From: Clostridiales bacterium
GTDB lineage: Bacteria > Bacillota > Clostridia > Christensenellales > CAG-138
Reading direction: 5' to 3'
DNA: 64,000 nucleotides
NCBI GenBank assembly: GCA_024691085.1
Contig: JAILNX010000027.1
Location: forward strand, 62,001-126,000
Position numbers and translations under genes: made by a program. The notes under the pieces are model-generated. The model made no database searches. It was not told the DNA's origin and saw nothing but the letters and a program-made list of their open reading frames with translations. The first letter of the stretch is position 1; every line of letters starts with the position of its first letter. Of this stretch, positions 50,556 to 57,745 are shown in pieces.

Positions 50556-51485
50556 TCAATCGAAGACGTGCAGCTTAAGCTCGCGGGAGATATGTTCCAT
50601 GGCCTTGACCGCGGCCTTGCTGTTGCCGAACTTGTCGAGCGCGGGACCGTAGAAGCCGATGCCCATCGGGCCCTTCGCCGCGCAGGTGAGACCTCCGCCG
50701 ACGCCGCTCTTCGACGGAACGCCGACGCGAACGCCGTATTTGCCCGAGTAGTCGTACATGCCGCAGGTGAACATTATGCTCTTTATCGTGCGCGCGTGAT
50801 CCTCGGAGACGAGCCTCTCGCCAGATATGGGATCGACGCCGCCGTTCGCGAGAATCAGACCGAGCGCGGCGAGGGACTTCGCCGTGACGGACAGCGAGCA
50901 CATTCTGAAATAGAGGTCGACCGTCCTCTTCGGATCGGACTGAAGCACGCCCTTCGATTTTAAAAGATACCCGATCGCGCGGTTCCTGTCGCCGGTCATG
51001 AACTCGCTCCGGAACACCCTTTCGTCAACGGTGATGCCGTCGTCGCGGCAGAGCTTGCGCGCGAAGTCCATAAGATCCGCGAAGCTCACCTCGTCTGTCA
51101 AAAGGCTGACTGTCTGGATGGCTCCCGCGTTTATCATGGGGTTGAAGGGCAGATTGCTCCTGGTGTCGAGCTTTAATATCGAGTTGAACGAGTCGCCCGA
51201 CGGCTCCATCATGACGTGGGAGAATGTCTCGTCGAAGCCCTTGAACTTCAAAGCCGCCGCGAGCACGATGACCTTGCTGACGGACTGCGCCGAGAAGCGC
51301 ACACCGACGTCTCCGAAGGAAAGGCTCTCCCCGTTCTTATCAAGCATGTACATGCCGAACGCCTTGGGGTCCGCCTTGGCAAGCTCCGGAATATAGTCCG
51401 CGACCGCGCCGGAAGACGCGGCTGCGAGGCCGATATCATAAGCCTCGCCGAATACGCGCTTTACGTTTTCCTTATCGAGAGTCAT
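50556..51485 (-). CDS. glsA: Glutaminase A
   Basis: A 309-residue glutaminase that yields glutamate and ammonia. The serine-dependent, beta-lactamase-like SxxK motif is S68-V-S-K71 in RFSAQSVSKVIVLAAALK. 'PSGDSFNSI', 'NPMINAGAI' and 'SGVGGG' with the C-terminal glutaminase pattern are intact. In this organism it would feed the glutamate mutase pathway at 29611-34465. A hairpin CCCGCT/AGCGGG in the gap to pfk (about 51506-51526) may be an attenuator. Confidence 0.93.
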   Translation of the reverse strand: MTLDKENVKRVFGEAYDIGLAAASSGAVADYIPELAKADPKAFGMYMLDKNGESLSFGDVGVRFSAQSVSKVIVLAAALKFKGFDETFSHVMMEPSGDSFNSILKLDTRSNLPFNPMINAGAIQTVSLLTDEVSFADLMDFARKLCRDDGITVDERVFRSEFMTGDRNRAIGYLLKSKGVLQSDPKRTVDLYFRMCSLSVTAKSLAALGLILANGGVDPISGERLVSEDHARTIKSIMFTCGMYDYSGKYGVRVGVPSKSGVGGGLTCAAKGPMGIGFYGPALDKFGNSKAAVKAMEHISRELKLHVFD

Positions 51486-51532
51486 TTAAAACGCCGTTTC
51501 CTTCCCGCTTATTAAAGAGCGGGAGCAAGGAT

Positions 51533-51552
51533 AACTCCTCACTCCTCACTCC
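51533..51552. repeat. 7-bp repeat ACTCCTC
   Basis: Two and a half ACTCCTC units next to the 3' end of the PFK gene; same sequence class as part of the 22044 block. Confidence 0.75.
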
Positions 51553-51563
51553 CGGATCGTCAA

Positions 51564-52625
51564 TTATTTGAAGTACAGTGAAGCCGCGTCGTAGAACTCC
51601 TTGTCGACCTCCTTGCGGACGGTGACGGCGCGGTCGAGATCCGCCGCGACGATCTGGTTGCCGGACATGCCGACCATGTTGCCGTAGTTCTTCTCGACGA
51701 CCAGCTCGCCCGCCTTGATGCCGAGGCGCGTGCCGAGCACGCGGTCAAAGGCGCACGGAGCGCCGCCGCGCTGAACGTGACCGAGCACGACGGGACGGCA
51801 CTCGAAATACTGCGCGTCCTGACCGAGAAGCGGATCGTTCTTCATCGCGTCCTCGATCATGTCGGAAAGATGCTTGGCAAGGTTCTTCTGGAGGAGCAGT
51901 TTGTTGCCGAACGCGTCGGTGCCGACGTCGATCGACTCGCCGTCCTTGAGCTCAAAGCCCTCCGCGACCACGATGATGGTGTAGTGATCGCCGCGCAGAT
52001 ACCTGCGCCTTACAAGGGAGACGATCTCATCGAAGGTCTTGGGGAACTCGGGGATCAGCACGAGGTGCGCGTTCGCGGCAAGACCCGCCTGGAGCGCGAT
52101 CCAGCCGGTGTGACGGCCCATGCACTCGACGACTATGCAGCGGGAATGCGCCTTCGCGGTTGTCTGCAGGCGGTCGATCGCCTCCATCGCGATGTTCGAA
52201 GCGGTCTCGAAGCCGAACGTGTAGTCCGTGCAGGAAAGATCGTTGTCAATGGTCTTGGGAACGCCGATGACGTTGATGCCGCGCTTACGAAGCTCGTTCG
52301 CGACGCCGAGCGTATCGTCGCCGCCGATCGCGACGACGCCCTCGAGATCGAGAGCCTTCAAAACCTCGATGATGGTCTCGGGGCCGTTCGGATCCGCCAT
52401 TACGTTCGTGCGGGACGAACCGATGATCGTGCCGCCCAGGGTCTGTATGCCCTCCACCTCCGCGGGGGTGAGCCAGCGGCCCTTCGCGTTCAGGGCTCCG
52501 CGCCAGCCGTTATGGAAGCCGAAAACCTCCATGCCCGCCTCGGTGCACTTCTCAACGACGCCGCGGATGACCGCGTTAAGACCCGGACAGTCGCCGCCGC
52601 CGGTAAGAATACCTATTTTCCTCAT
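51564..52625 (-). CDS. 6-phosphofructokinase, pyrophosphate-dependent type predicted
   Basis: A 353-residue PfkA-family enzyme with start ATG at 52625 (GGCGAGGAG). Residues that decide the phosphate donor are seen directly: GGDD at 101-104 (D104 instead of Gly) and PKTIDND with K124 instead of Gly, both diagnostic of the PPi-dependent class in Bacteria. It therefore likely phosphorylates fructose 6-phosphate with pyrophosphate, reversibly, not with ATP. The upper glycolytic flux would thus save ATP. Promoter at 52712-52740. Confidence 0.88.
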   Translation of the reverse strand: MRKIGILTGGGDCPGLNAVIRGVVEKCTEAGMEVFGFHNGWRGALNAKGRWLTPAEVEGIQTLGGTIIGSSRTNVMADPNGPETIIEVLKALDLEGVVAIGGDDTLGVANELRKRGINVIGVPKTIDNDLSCTDYTFGFETASNIAMEAIDRLQTTAKAHSRCIVVECMGRHTGWIALQAGLAANAHLVLIPEFPKTFDEIVSLVRRRYLRGDHYTIIVVAEGFELKDGESIDVGTDAFGNKLLLQKNLAKHLSDMIEDAMKNDPLLGQDAQYFECRPVVLGHVQRGGAPCAFDRVLGTRLGIKAGELVVEKNYGNMVGMSGNQIVAADLDRAVTVRKEVDKEFYDAASLYFK

Positions 52626-52711
52626 ATCAGTCTCCTCGCCTTTCGGCCTTTTTTTAGTGGATTTTTTCATTATTTTTCCTTGCTTTATGTCAAAGGATGC
52701 TTAATCACGTA

Positions 52712-52740
52712 ATTATAGTATACCGACTTCAAAAAATCAA
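52712..52740 (-). promoter_or_regulatory. Promoter of the PFK gene
   Basis: On the minus strand TTGATT (52735-52740), 17 bp, TATAAT (52712-52717), with a GTATAC palindrome at 52718-52723 directly upstream of the -10 box. Confidence 0.6.
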
Positions 52741-52773
52741 GGGCTAATTAAAAAAGAAAAATATATAAATATA

Positions 52774-52800
52774 TTAGCACTCAACGCTTGACAGTGCTAA
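52774..52800. promoter_or_regulatory. CIRCE element (HrcA operator)
   Basis: TTAGCACTC, 9-bp spacer, CAGTGCTAA: consensus TTAGCACTC-N9-GAGTGCTAA with one mismatch. It overlaps the -35 box of hsp20 (52788). Confidence 0.93.
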
Positions 52801-52815
52801 CAACAGTGATATAAT
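52788..52815 (+). promoter_or_regulatory. hsp20 promoter
   Basis: Perfect TTGACA (52788-52793), 16 bp, perfect TATAAT (52810-52815). Its -35 box lies inside CIRCE, so HrcA binding blocks it. The leader of about 110 nt contains hairpins GGGC/GCCC and GGAGA/TCTCC. Confidence 0.88.
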
Positions 52816-52928
52816 AAGGTCAAACAAAGGAACAGAGACCGAATGAGGGCCGAAATGCCCGAAATGGAGAATGATCTCCGCTTCCCTTGCGCATAATAAA
52901 AGTGTTATGGGTAAAGGAGGAATGACTT

Positions 52929-53372
52929 ATGTTGTACCCGACTATTTTCAATGACAGGCTTTTTGACGATCTGTTTGACATGACCTTCCCGACCATGGAC
53001 GTCGAGAGGAAGCTTTACGGCAAGAACGCCGCCCACGTTATGAGGACGGACGTTCACGAGAACGAGAACGGCTTTGAGGTCGATATCGATCTGCCCGGTT
53101 TCAAGAAGGACGAGATCAGCCTCTCCCTCGAGAACGGCTGCCTCACCATTACCGCCGCGAAGGGCCTTGACAAGGACGAGGAGGACAAGCGCGGCCGCCT
53201 GATAAGGAGCGAGCGTTACGCCGGCACGATGCAGAGGAGCTTCTACATCGGCAAGAACGTGACCGAGGACGAGATCAAGGCGAGGTTCGAGGACGGCGTT
53301 CTGAAGCTCACGATCCCCAAGAAGGACGAGAAGAAGCTGCCCGAGAAGAAGACCATAATGATCGAAGGCTGA
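52929..53372 (+). CDS. Hsp20/alpha-crystallin small heat-shock protein
   Basis: A 147-residue chaperone. After a Phe/Asp-rich N-terminal arm comes the alpha-crystallin domain (about 38-140): RTDVHENENGFEVDIDLPGF, KKDEISLSLENGCLTI, and 'VTEDEIKARFEDGVLKLTIP' with 'LTIPK', then a short Lys tail. It holds unfolded proteins during heat stress. RBS AAAGGAGG. It is under CIRCE control, which usually governs dnaK and groE operons. Confidence 0.94.
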   Translation: MLYPTIFNDRLFDDLFDMTFPTMDVERKLYGKNAAHVMRTDVHENENGFEVDIDLPGFKKDEISLSLENGCLTITAAKGLDKDEEDKRGRLIRSERYAGTMQRSFYIGKNVTEDEIKARFEDGVLKLTIPKKDEKKLPEKKTIMIEG

Positions 53373-53388
53373 GAGAGAAAAAAAGAAT

Positions 53389-53411
53389 ACTTAAGACTTA
53401 AAACTTAAGAA
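53389..53411. repeat. 7-bp repeat ACTTAAG/A, copy 1
   Basis: ACTTAAG ACTTAAA ACTTAAG units next to the hsp20 terminator. The reverse complement of this block occurs at 54638-54660. Confidence 0.8.
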
Positions 53412-53417
53412 TCATGG

Positions 53418-53446
53418 AAAAACTCCGCTTCGGCGGAGTTTTTTCG
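53418..53446 (+). terminator. Terminator of hsp20 (ACTCCGC type)
   Basis: AAAAACTCCGC / GCGGAGTTTTTT with a TTCG-containing loop. Confidence 0.88.
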
Positions 53447-53462
53447 TTCGGACAGTCATGAT

Positions 53463-53491
53463 TTGAATCAAGAACGATAACATGGTATAAT
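53463..53491 (+). promoter_or_regulatory. Promoter of the 53515 lipoprotein gene
   Basis: TTGAAT (53463-53468), 17 bp, TATAAT (53486-53491). Confidence 0.65.
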
Positions 53492-53514
53492 ATCGAGAGG
53501 AGGTGTTTTCCCGG

Positions 53515-53994
53515 ATGAGAAAAAACATTGTTGCCTTGCTTTCTTTATTTATGCTTTTGTCCTTGATCGCCTGTTCAAAGACAACGGCTCCCGACGTTGA
53601 ACCGACTGCGGCGCCGATCGGCGGCGAGACCGGGAGCCCGTCGGCCCTTCCATCGGAGACTGCTTCGGCAGATCCTGCGTATACCCCCTCTCCCACCGAG
53701 GCCGAACTGTCGGAACAGCCGACGTCATATTTAGGAGCGCTTTCCGATGAGGAAAAGGCGCGGATACTGGCTTTCGCGGCAGAATGGTATGCCGAGTATT
53801 TCTTCGAGTACGAAGTCCTTTCAATGAAGTTCGCCGACGATGACGATTTAGGCTACGACTATTATTCGCAGTATAAACCGGGCGAGATAATAATACTGCT
53901 TGTCGAGACAACCCACGGAGGCCGCGGAGTGTATCGGAAATGCTTTATAACGATATCGGGATCCGGTTATGAAGTTATAAACGACGGTTATTGA
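53515..53994 (+). CDS. Small lipoprotein of unknown function
   Basis: A 159-residue lipoprotein. The signal peptide ends LSLIAC (Cys 20), then a Ser/Thr/Pro/Ala-rich linker (about 22-72, including SPSALPSETASADPAYTPSP) and a C-terminal domain (about 78-159) with 'ILAFAAEWYAEYFFEYEVLS', acidic 'FADDDDLGYDYYSQYKP' and 'VYRKCFITISGSGYEVINDG'. The start at ATG 53515 leaves 11 nt to AGGAGG. An in-frame GTG at 53503 is too close to that RBS. Organisation is the same as for the lipoproteins at 20132, 49072 and 57746. Function unknown. Confidence 0.7.
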   Translation: MRKNIVALLSLFMLLSLIACSKTTAPDVEPTAAPIGGETGSPSALPSETASADPAYTPSPTEAELSEQPTSYLGALSDEEKARILAFAAEWYAEYFFEYEVLSMKFADDDDLGYDYYSQYKPGEIIILLVETTHGGRGVYRKCFITISGSGYEVINDGY

Positions 53995-54030
53995 TCCGTT
54001 TGTATATTTTGGCTTTTTCGCAAATTGTGC

Positions 54031-54059
54031 TTGACTTTTATTCGCGCCCGTCGTATAAT
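54031..54059 (+). promoter_or_regulatory. Promoter of tRNA-Gly(GCC)
   Basis: TTGACT (54031-54036), 17 bp, TATAAT (54054-54059). Confidence 0.75.
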
Positions 54060-54092
54060 AGCTTTCGTTCCGAAAGGAAAAACCGATTATTC

Positions 54093-54168
54093 GCGGGAAT
54101 AGCTCATTTGGTAGAGCGCCGCCTTGCCAAGGCGGAGGTGGCGGGTTCGAGCCCCGTTTCCCGCTCCA
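54093..54168 (+). tRNA. tRNA-Gly (anticodon GCC)
   Basis: 76 nt, acceptor GCGGGAA/TTCCCGC, anticodon loop TTGCCAA, T-loop TTCGAGC, CCA encoded. Confidence 0.96.
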
Positions 54169-54206
54169 ATAACAAAGGAGACAGCAACGCTGTCTCCTTT
54201 GTTATT
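54167..54206 (+). terminator. Long hairpin directly after tRNA-Gly(GCC)
   Basis: ATAACAAAGGAGACAGC and its exact complement around AAC: 17-bp perfect stem, starting at the CCA end. The apex CAGCAACGCTG is identical to that after tRNA-Gly(TCC), while the lower stem differs but remains fully paired. Confidence 0.8.
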
Positions 54207-54224
54207 CAAGAGAGATATTGCGAT

Positions 54225-54325
54225 GAACCCCGAATTCGGCTGACGCCGAATTCGTCGATTTCGCTCACTCGACCCGGTTTGAACTCAATTAATGCGAAAT
54301 CGGGGTTCAGAGCCCCGTTTCCCGC
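54225..54325 (+). repeat. tRNA-Gly-linked repeat, copy B
   Basis: Core from GAACCCCGA (54225-54233) to TCGGGGTTC (54300-54308), with inner GAATTCGGC/GCCGAATTC hairpin and GATTTCGCTC and GCGAAATC words, then a near-copy of the 3' T-arm/acceptor sequence of the tRNA just upstream (54303-54325; original 54143-54164). Same architecture as 15351-15447. Confidence 0.78.
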
Positions 54326-54327
54326 AT

Positions 54328-54501
54328 CGGGGGAAGGTGTCGGCGCAAGCCGACGGATGAGGGATCCGGAAAAAGAATCCGGGGCTTTCGCGTCGGTCAG
54401 GTGATGCTGCCGCAGTTTGCGTTCGTTCCGCTTTGTGTGTTAAAAGGCAGCAGCCCGGACGCATCCCTCATCAGTCACCTTCGGTGACAGCTTCCCCCAA
54501 G
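54328..54501. repeat. MITE-like element with long inverted ends
   Basis: Ends of about 40 bp are imperfect inverted repeats: GGGGGAAGGTGTCGG...CGACGGATGAGGGAT (54328-54368) and complement of GGGGGAAGCTGTCACC...GATGAGGGATGC (54457-54501). Each end itself holds a small hairpin. The interior (54369-54456) has no frame of note. From memory, closely similar sequences are dispersed in many gut Clostridia. Confidence 0.75.
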
Positions 54502-54603
54502 GGAAGCCTTTTTGACGCAGCTCTCAATAGTCTCACGAGAATCCGCAGGATCCTCGCCAAGCAAAAGGCTTGCCTTTTGCGGGAGTCCGCCCCGTGGACT
54601 TTT

Positions 54604-54632
54604 AAAAAACTCCGCTCAAGCGGAGTTTTTTC
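54604..54632. terminator. Terminator (ACTCCGC type) facing metG
   Basis: AAAAAACTCCGC-TCAA-GCGGAGTTTTTT, symmetrical, so it can serve metG on the minus strand. Confidence 0.85.
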
Positions 54633-54636
54633 CACA

Positions 54637-54677
54637 ATTCTTAAGTTTTAAGTCTTAAGTTTTCATTTTTCATTTGC
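54637..54677. repeat. 7-bp repeats, copy 2 (inverted) plus TTTTTCA units
   Basis: TTCTTAAGTTTTAAG and on, the reverse complement of 53389-53411, followed by TTTTCA/TTTTTCA units up to the metG 3' end. Confidence 0.78.
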
Positions 54678-54694
54678 CTAAGGTCTGTCGGCTC

Positions 54695-56695
54695 TTACCT
54701 TATCAGGTTTCCGCTGCCGATCTCCTTCATGGTGGTGAGCGGTACGACGTCGGCGTCGCCGGGAGTCGAGGCGCAGAGTATCATGCCCTGCGATTCGATG
54801 CCGCACATCTTCCTCGGCGCGAGGTTGTAGACGATGACGACGTTTTTGCCGATAAGCTCAGAGGGGCTAACCCAGTCCCTTATGCCCGAGAGCACGGTGC
54901 GCTTCTCGTTCCCGAGCTCGACCGTTAAGTTATAGAGGTGGTTCGACTTCTTGACCTCGGTGCAGTCTATGACCTTCGCGACGCGAAGATCGAGCTTTGC
55001 GAAATCGTCATAGGTGATGAGGGGCTTATCGTCCTTCTTCTCCTCCGCGGGCGCGTGTTCGGCGGGAGCGGGCGTTCCCTCTTCAGCCGCTTTCATAGCG
55101 GCGGCCTTCTTCCTCTGCTCCGCGATCATGTTGTCGAGGAACTCCATCTCGGCCTTCGCGTCGATCCTCGGGAATATCGCTTCGCCCTTCGTGACTACGG
55201 TGCCGGCGGGGATGAGCCCGAATTCCTTTACGCTCTCCCAGGTCCTGAGCGCCTCGTCCTTAACGCCGAGCTGCGCGAACATCTTCGGGCTCGTATTCGG
55301 CATGAAGGGCTGTACCGCGATCGCGATGATGCGGAGCGCCTCCGCGAGGTTATAGAGCACCGTGCCGAGACGGGCCTTCTTCGCCTCGTCCTTCGCGAGC
55401 ACCCACGGCGCGGTCACGTCGATGTACTTGTTGCATATCGCGATGAGCTTCCATATCTCGGAAAGGGCGATATGGGGATGGATCTCGTCCATCGCCTTGT
55501 CCATGCGCGTAAAGAGCGTCTTCGCGTTCGAGACGACCGGTTCATCCTCCTCGGGCACGGGAGCGGTGTTTTCGGGGACTTTCCCTTCGAAATACTTGCC
55601 TATCATGGCGACCGTGCGGGACAGGAGGTTGCCGAGGTCGTTCGCGAGGTCGGAATTGATCCTCGTGATGAGCGTCGCGTTATCGAAATTGCCGTCGTTG
55701 CCGAACGGGAACTCGGAGAGCAGGAAATAGCGTACCGCGTCCACGCCGTACCTTTCGACCAGAACGAACGGGTCGACGACGTTGCCCTTGGACTTCGACA
55801 TCTTGTCGCCGTCAAAGAGGAGCCAGCCGTGGCCGTAGATCTTTTTGGGGAGCGGGAGGCCCAGCGCCATCAGCATGATCGGCCAGATTATGGTGTGGAA
55901 CCTGATTATCTCCTTGCCGACGATGTGCACGTCCGCCGGCCAGAACTTCCTGTAAAGGGAGTCGTCGTCCGTAAGATATCCGATCGCGGAGAGGTAGTTG
56001 ACGAGCGCGTCCACCCAGACGTAGATGACGTGCCTTTCGTCGAACGGCACGGGCACGCCCCACTTGAAGGTGCTTCTCGTTACGCAGAGATCCTCGCAGC
56101 CGGGAAGCAGGAAGTTGTTGAGCATCTCGTTCGCCCTCGACACGGGCTGTATGAAGTCGGGATTCTCCCTGATGTACTCGATGAGCCGCGGCGCGTACTT
56201 CGAAACGCGGAGGAAGTACGCCTCCTCTTTGGCGAGCTCGGTCTTTCTGCCGCAGTCGGGGCAGACGCCGCCCGCCTCCTTGAGCTGCGTCTCGGTCCAG
56301 AACGCCTCGCACTGGGTGCAGTAATGGCCCTCGTACTCGGACTTGTAGATGTCGCCCTGCTCGTAGAGCTTTTTGAACACCTTCTGAACGCACTCCATAT
56401 GATGCTTGTCGGTCGTCCTGATGAAGCCGTCGTTCGAGACGTCCATGAGCTCCCACAGCTTTTTGAAGCCGTCGGTGATCCTGTCGGCGTACTCCTGCGG
56501 AGCGCATCCCGCCTTTTCGGCGTATCTTTCGATCTTCTGACCGTGCTCGTCGGTGCCGGTGAGGAAGAAGACCTCGTGCCCCGTCATGCGCTTATAGCGC
56601 GCGAGGGCGTCGGTGTTGACCGTGCAGTACGTGTGCCCGATATGCGGGTTCGCACTGGGATAATAGATCGGTGTTGTGATGTAGTACTTTTCCAT
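54695..56695 (-). CDS. metG: Methionyl-tRNA synthetase
   Basis: A 666-residue class I synthetase. The HIGH motif is in YYPSANPHIGHTYCT, zinc cysteines in HYCTQCEAF and VCPDCGRK (MetG1 type), the KMSKS motif in DGDKMSKSKGNV. After the anticodon-binding helices and a Lys/Ala/Pro linker (about 515-555) comes the C-terminal EMAP/Trbp111-like tRNA-binding domain (about 562-666: 'FAKLDLRVAKVIDCTEVKKS'). Start ATG 56695 (GAAAGG). Confidence 0.95.
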   Translation of the reverse strand: MEKYYITTPIYYPSANPHIGHTYCTVNTDALARYKRMTGHEVFFLTGTDEHGQKIERYAEKAGCAPQEYADRITDGFKKLWELMDVSNDGFIRTTDKHHMECVQKVFKKLYEQGDIYKSEYEGHYCTQCEAFWTETQLKEAGGVCPDCGRKTELAKEEAYFLRVSKYAPRLIEYIRENPDFIQPVSRANEMLNNFLLPGCEDLCVTRSTFKWGVPVPFDERHVIYVWVDALVNYLSAIGYLTDDDSLYRKFWPADVHIVGKEIIRFHTIIWPIMLMALGLPLPKKIYGHGWLLFDGDKMSKSKGNVVDPFVLVERYGVDAVRYFLLSEFPFGNDGNFDNATLITRINSDLANDLGNLLSRTVAMIGKYFEGKVPENTAPVPEEDEPVVSNAKTLFTRMDKAMDEIHPHIALSEIWKLIAICNKYIDVTAPWVLAKDEAKKARLGTVLYNLAEALRIIAIAVQPFMPNTSPKMFAQLGVKDEALRTWESVKEFGLIPAGTVVTKGEAIFPRIDAKAEMEFLDNMIAEQRKKAAAMKAAEEGTPAPAEHAPAEEKKDDKPLITYDDFAKLDLRVAKVIDCTEVKKSNHLYNLTVELGNEKRTVLSGIRDWVSPSELIGKNVVIVYNLAPRKMCGIESQGMILCASTPGDADVVPLTTMKEIGSGNLIR

Positions 56696-56710
56696 ATGTA
56701 AAACCTTTCA

Positions 56711-56745
56711 GCTAATTGCTAATTGCTAATTCCTAATTGCTAATT
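56711..56745. repeat. Heptamer tandem repeat (ATTGCTA family)
   Basis: Five degenerate units ATTGCTA / ATTCCTA between yhaM and metG, ending two bases before the yhaM stop codon. Confidence 0.85.
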
Positions 56746-56746
56746 C

Positions 56747-57736
56747 TTATTCCGCCTTTATCTGCCCGTGGCCGTGGCGGTAGAGCTGGCGGTTGTCGAG
56801 CGCCCACTGGCGTTCGGTGAACTGCCCCGGAGCGACGCCGGAAAGAACGTCGAACATCTCGAACATCCGGGCGTCGAGCATATCGATATCGGAAACGATC
56901 TCCGCCTCGGGGAACATCGGGAACTTGGGCGAGCCGAAATCCGGCTGGCCGTGGTGCGCGAGCAGTATGTGCGAAACGAGCGTCGTGAGCTCCTCGGGTA
57001 TCGAGAGCTCCGCCGCCGCCTGCTCGACCATGCATACGCCCATGTTGATATGCCCCAGAAGCTGACCGCGCGCCGAGTACGCCGTGGCGATGCCGAGCTC
57101 CGAGACCTCAAGCTCCTCGGTCTTCGCGATATCGTGAAGTATCACGCCCGCGTAGACGAGCTCCTCGGAAAGCTCGGGATAATAGGGCTTGTAGACCTCG
57201 ACGAGCTTCTTCGCGACCTCGAGCATCGTGCCCGTGTGGAACATGAGCCCGCCGCGCATCGCGTGATGGAGCCGAAGCGCCGCGGGATAGCTTTCGATCC
57301 TGTCCTTCCTTCCGCGCAGGAGATACTGCGTGAGGCGGGCAAGGTCTTCGTCCCTGAACGTGCCGGCGAAGTCGTAGATCTTTTTGAACGTGGTTTCGCC
57401 GTCGACGGGCGAGCTCGATACTATCGCGCTCATGTCGATAACGTCGTCGTCCCTTTTCTGGCGGATGCGGTCGATCTTGAGCTGCTCAACGTCCTTCCAG
57501 ACGTTGACCGTGCCCCTGACCTTGATTATGTCGCCGACCGCGAAGGTGCCGTGCGCCGCCGTGGAGTAATCCCACAGCTTCGCGTTGACCTCGCCGCCCG
57601 CGTCAGCAAGCGTAAAGTCGAGATAATCCGCGCCCTTGATATTGTTTTTGACCGCAACGCTCTTGACTATGCAGAAGCCCTGCACCTGCCCGGACTGATT
57701 GCTGACATAGTTCGATAAGAGGTTCATCCTGCCCAT
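56747..57736 (-). CDS. yhaM: 3'-5' exoribonuclease YhaM
   Basis: A 329-residue protein. The N-terminal OB-fold (about 15-90: GFCIVKSVAVKNNIKGADYL, 'NAKLWDYS') binds nucleic acid; the HD phosphohydrolase domain contains 'LHHAMRGGLMFHTGTML' and 'YAGVILHDIAKTEEL' (metal His/Asp). 'LLAHHGQPDFGSPKFP' is a family signature. YhaM trims single-stranded RNA 3' ends in Firmicutes. Confidence 0.92.
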   Translation of the reverse strand: MGRMNLLSNYVSNQSGQVQGFCIVKSVAVKNNIKGADYLDFTLADAGGEVNAKLWDYSTAAHGTFAVGDIIKVRGTVNVWKDVEQLKIDRIRQKRDDDVIDMSAIVSSSPVDGETTFKKIYDFAGTFRDEDLARLTQYLLRGRKDRIESYPAALRLHHAMRGGLMFHTGTMLEVAKKLVEVYKPYYPELSEELVYAGVILHDIAKTEELEVSELGIATAYSARGQLLGHINMGVCMVEQAAAELSIPEELTTLVSHILLAHHGQPDFGSPKFPMFPEAEIVSDIDMLDARMFEMFDVLSGVAPGQFTERQWALDNRQLYRHGHGQIKAE

Positions 57737-57745
57737 TTTTCCACC

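Noticed and set aside
51564..52625. ATP-dependent 6-phosphofructokinase
   Set aside because: D104 and K124 are both of the PPi-dependent type; ATP enzymes have Gly at both positions.
53991..54404. Frame containing '[20 protein letters not shown]'
   Set aside because: Another classical false protein from translating through a tRNA-Gly gene.
54938..56701. 587-codon plus-strand frame opposite metG
   Set aside because: Shadow of a certain synthetase gene; no RBS and no domain.
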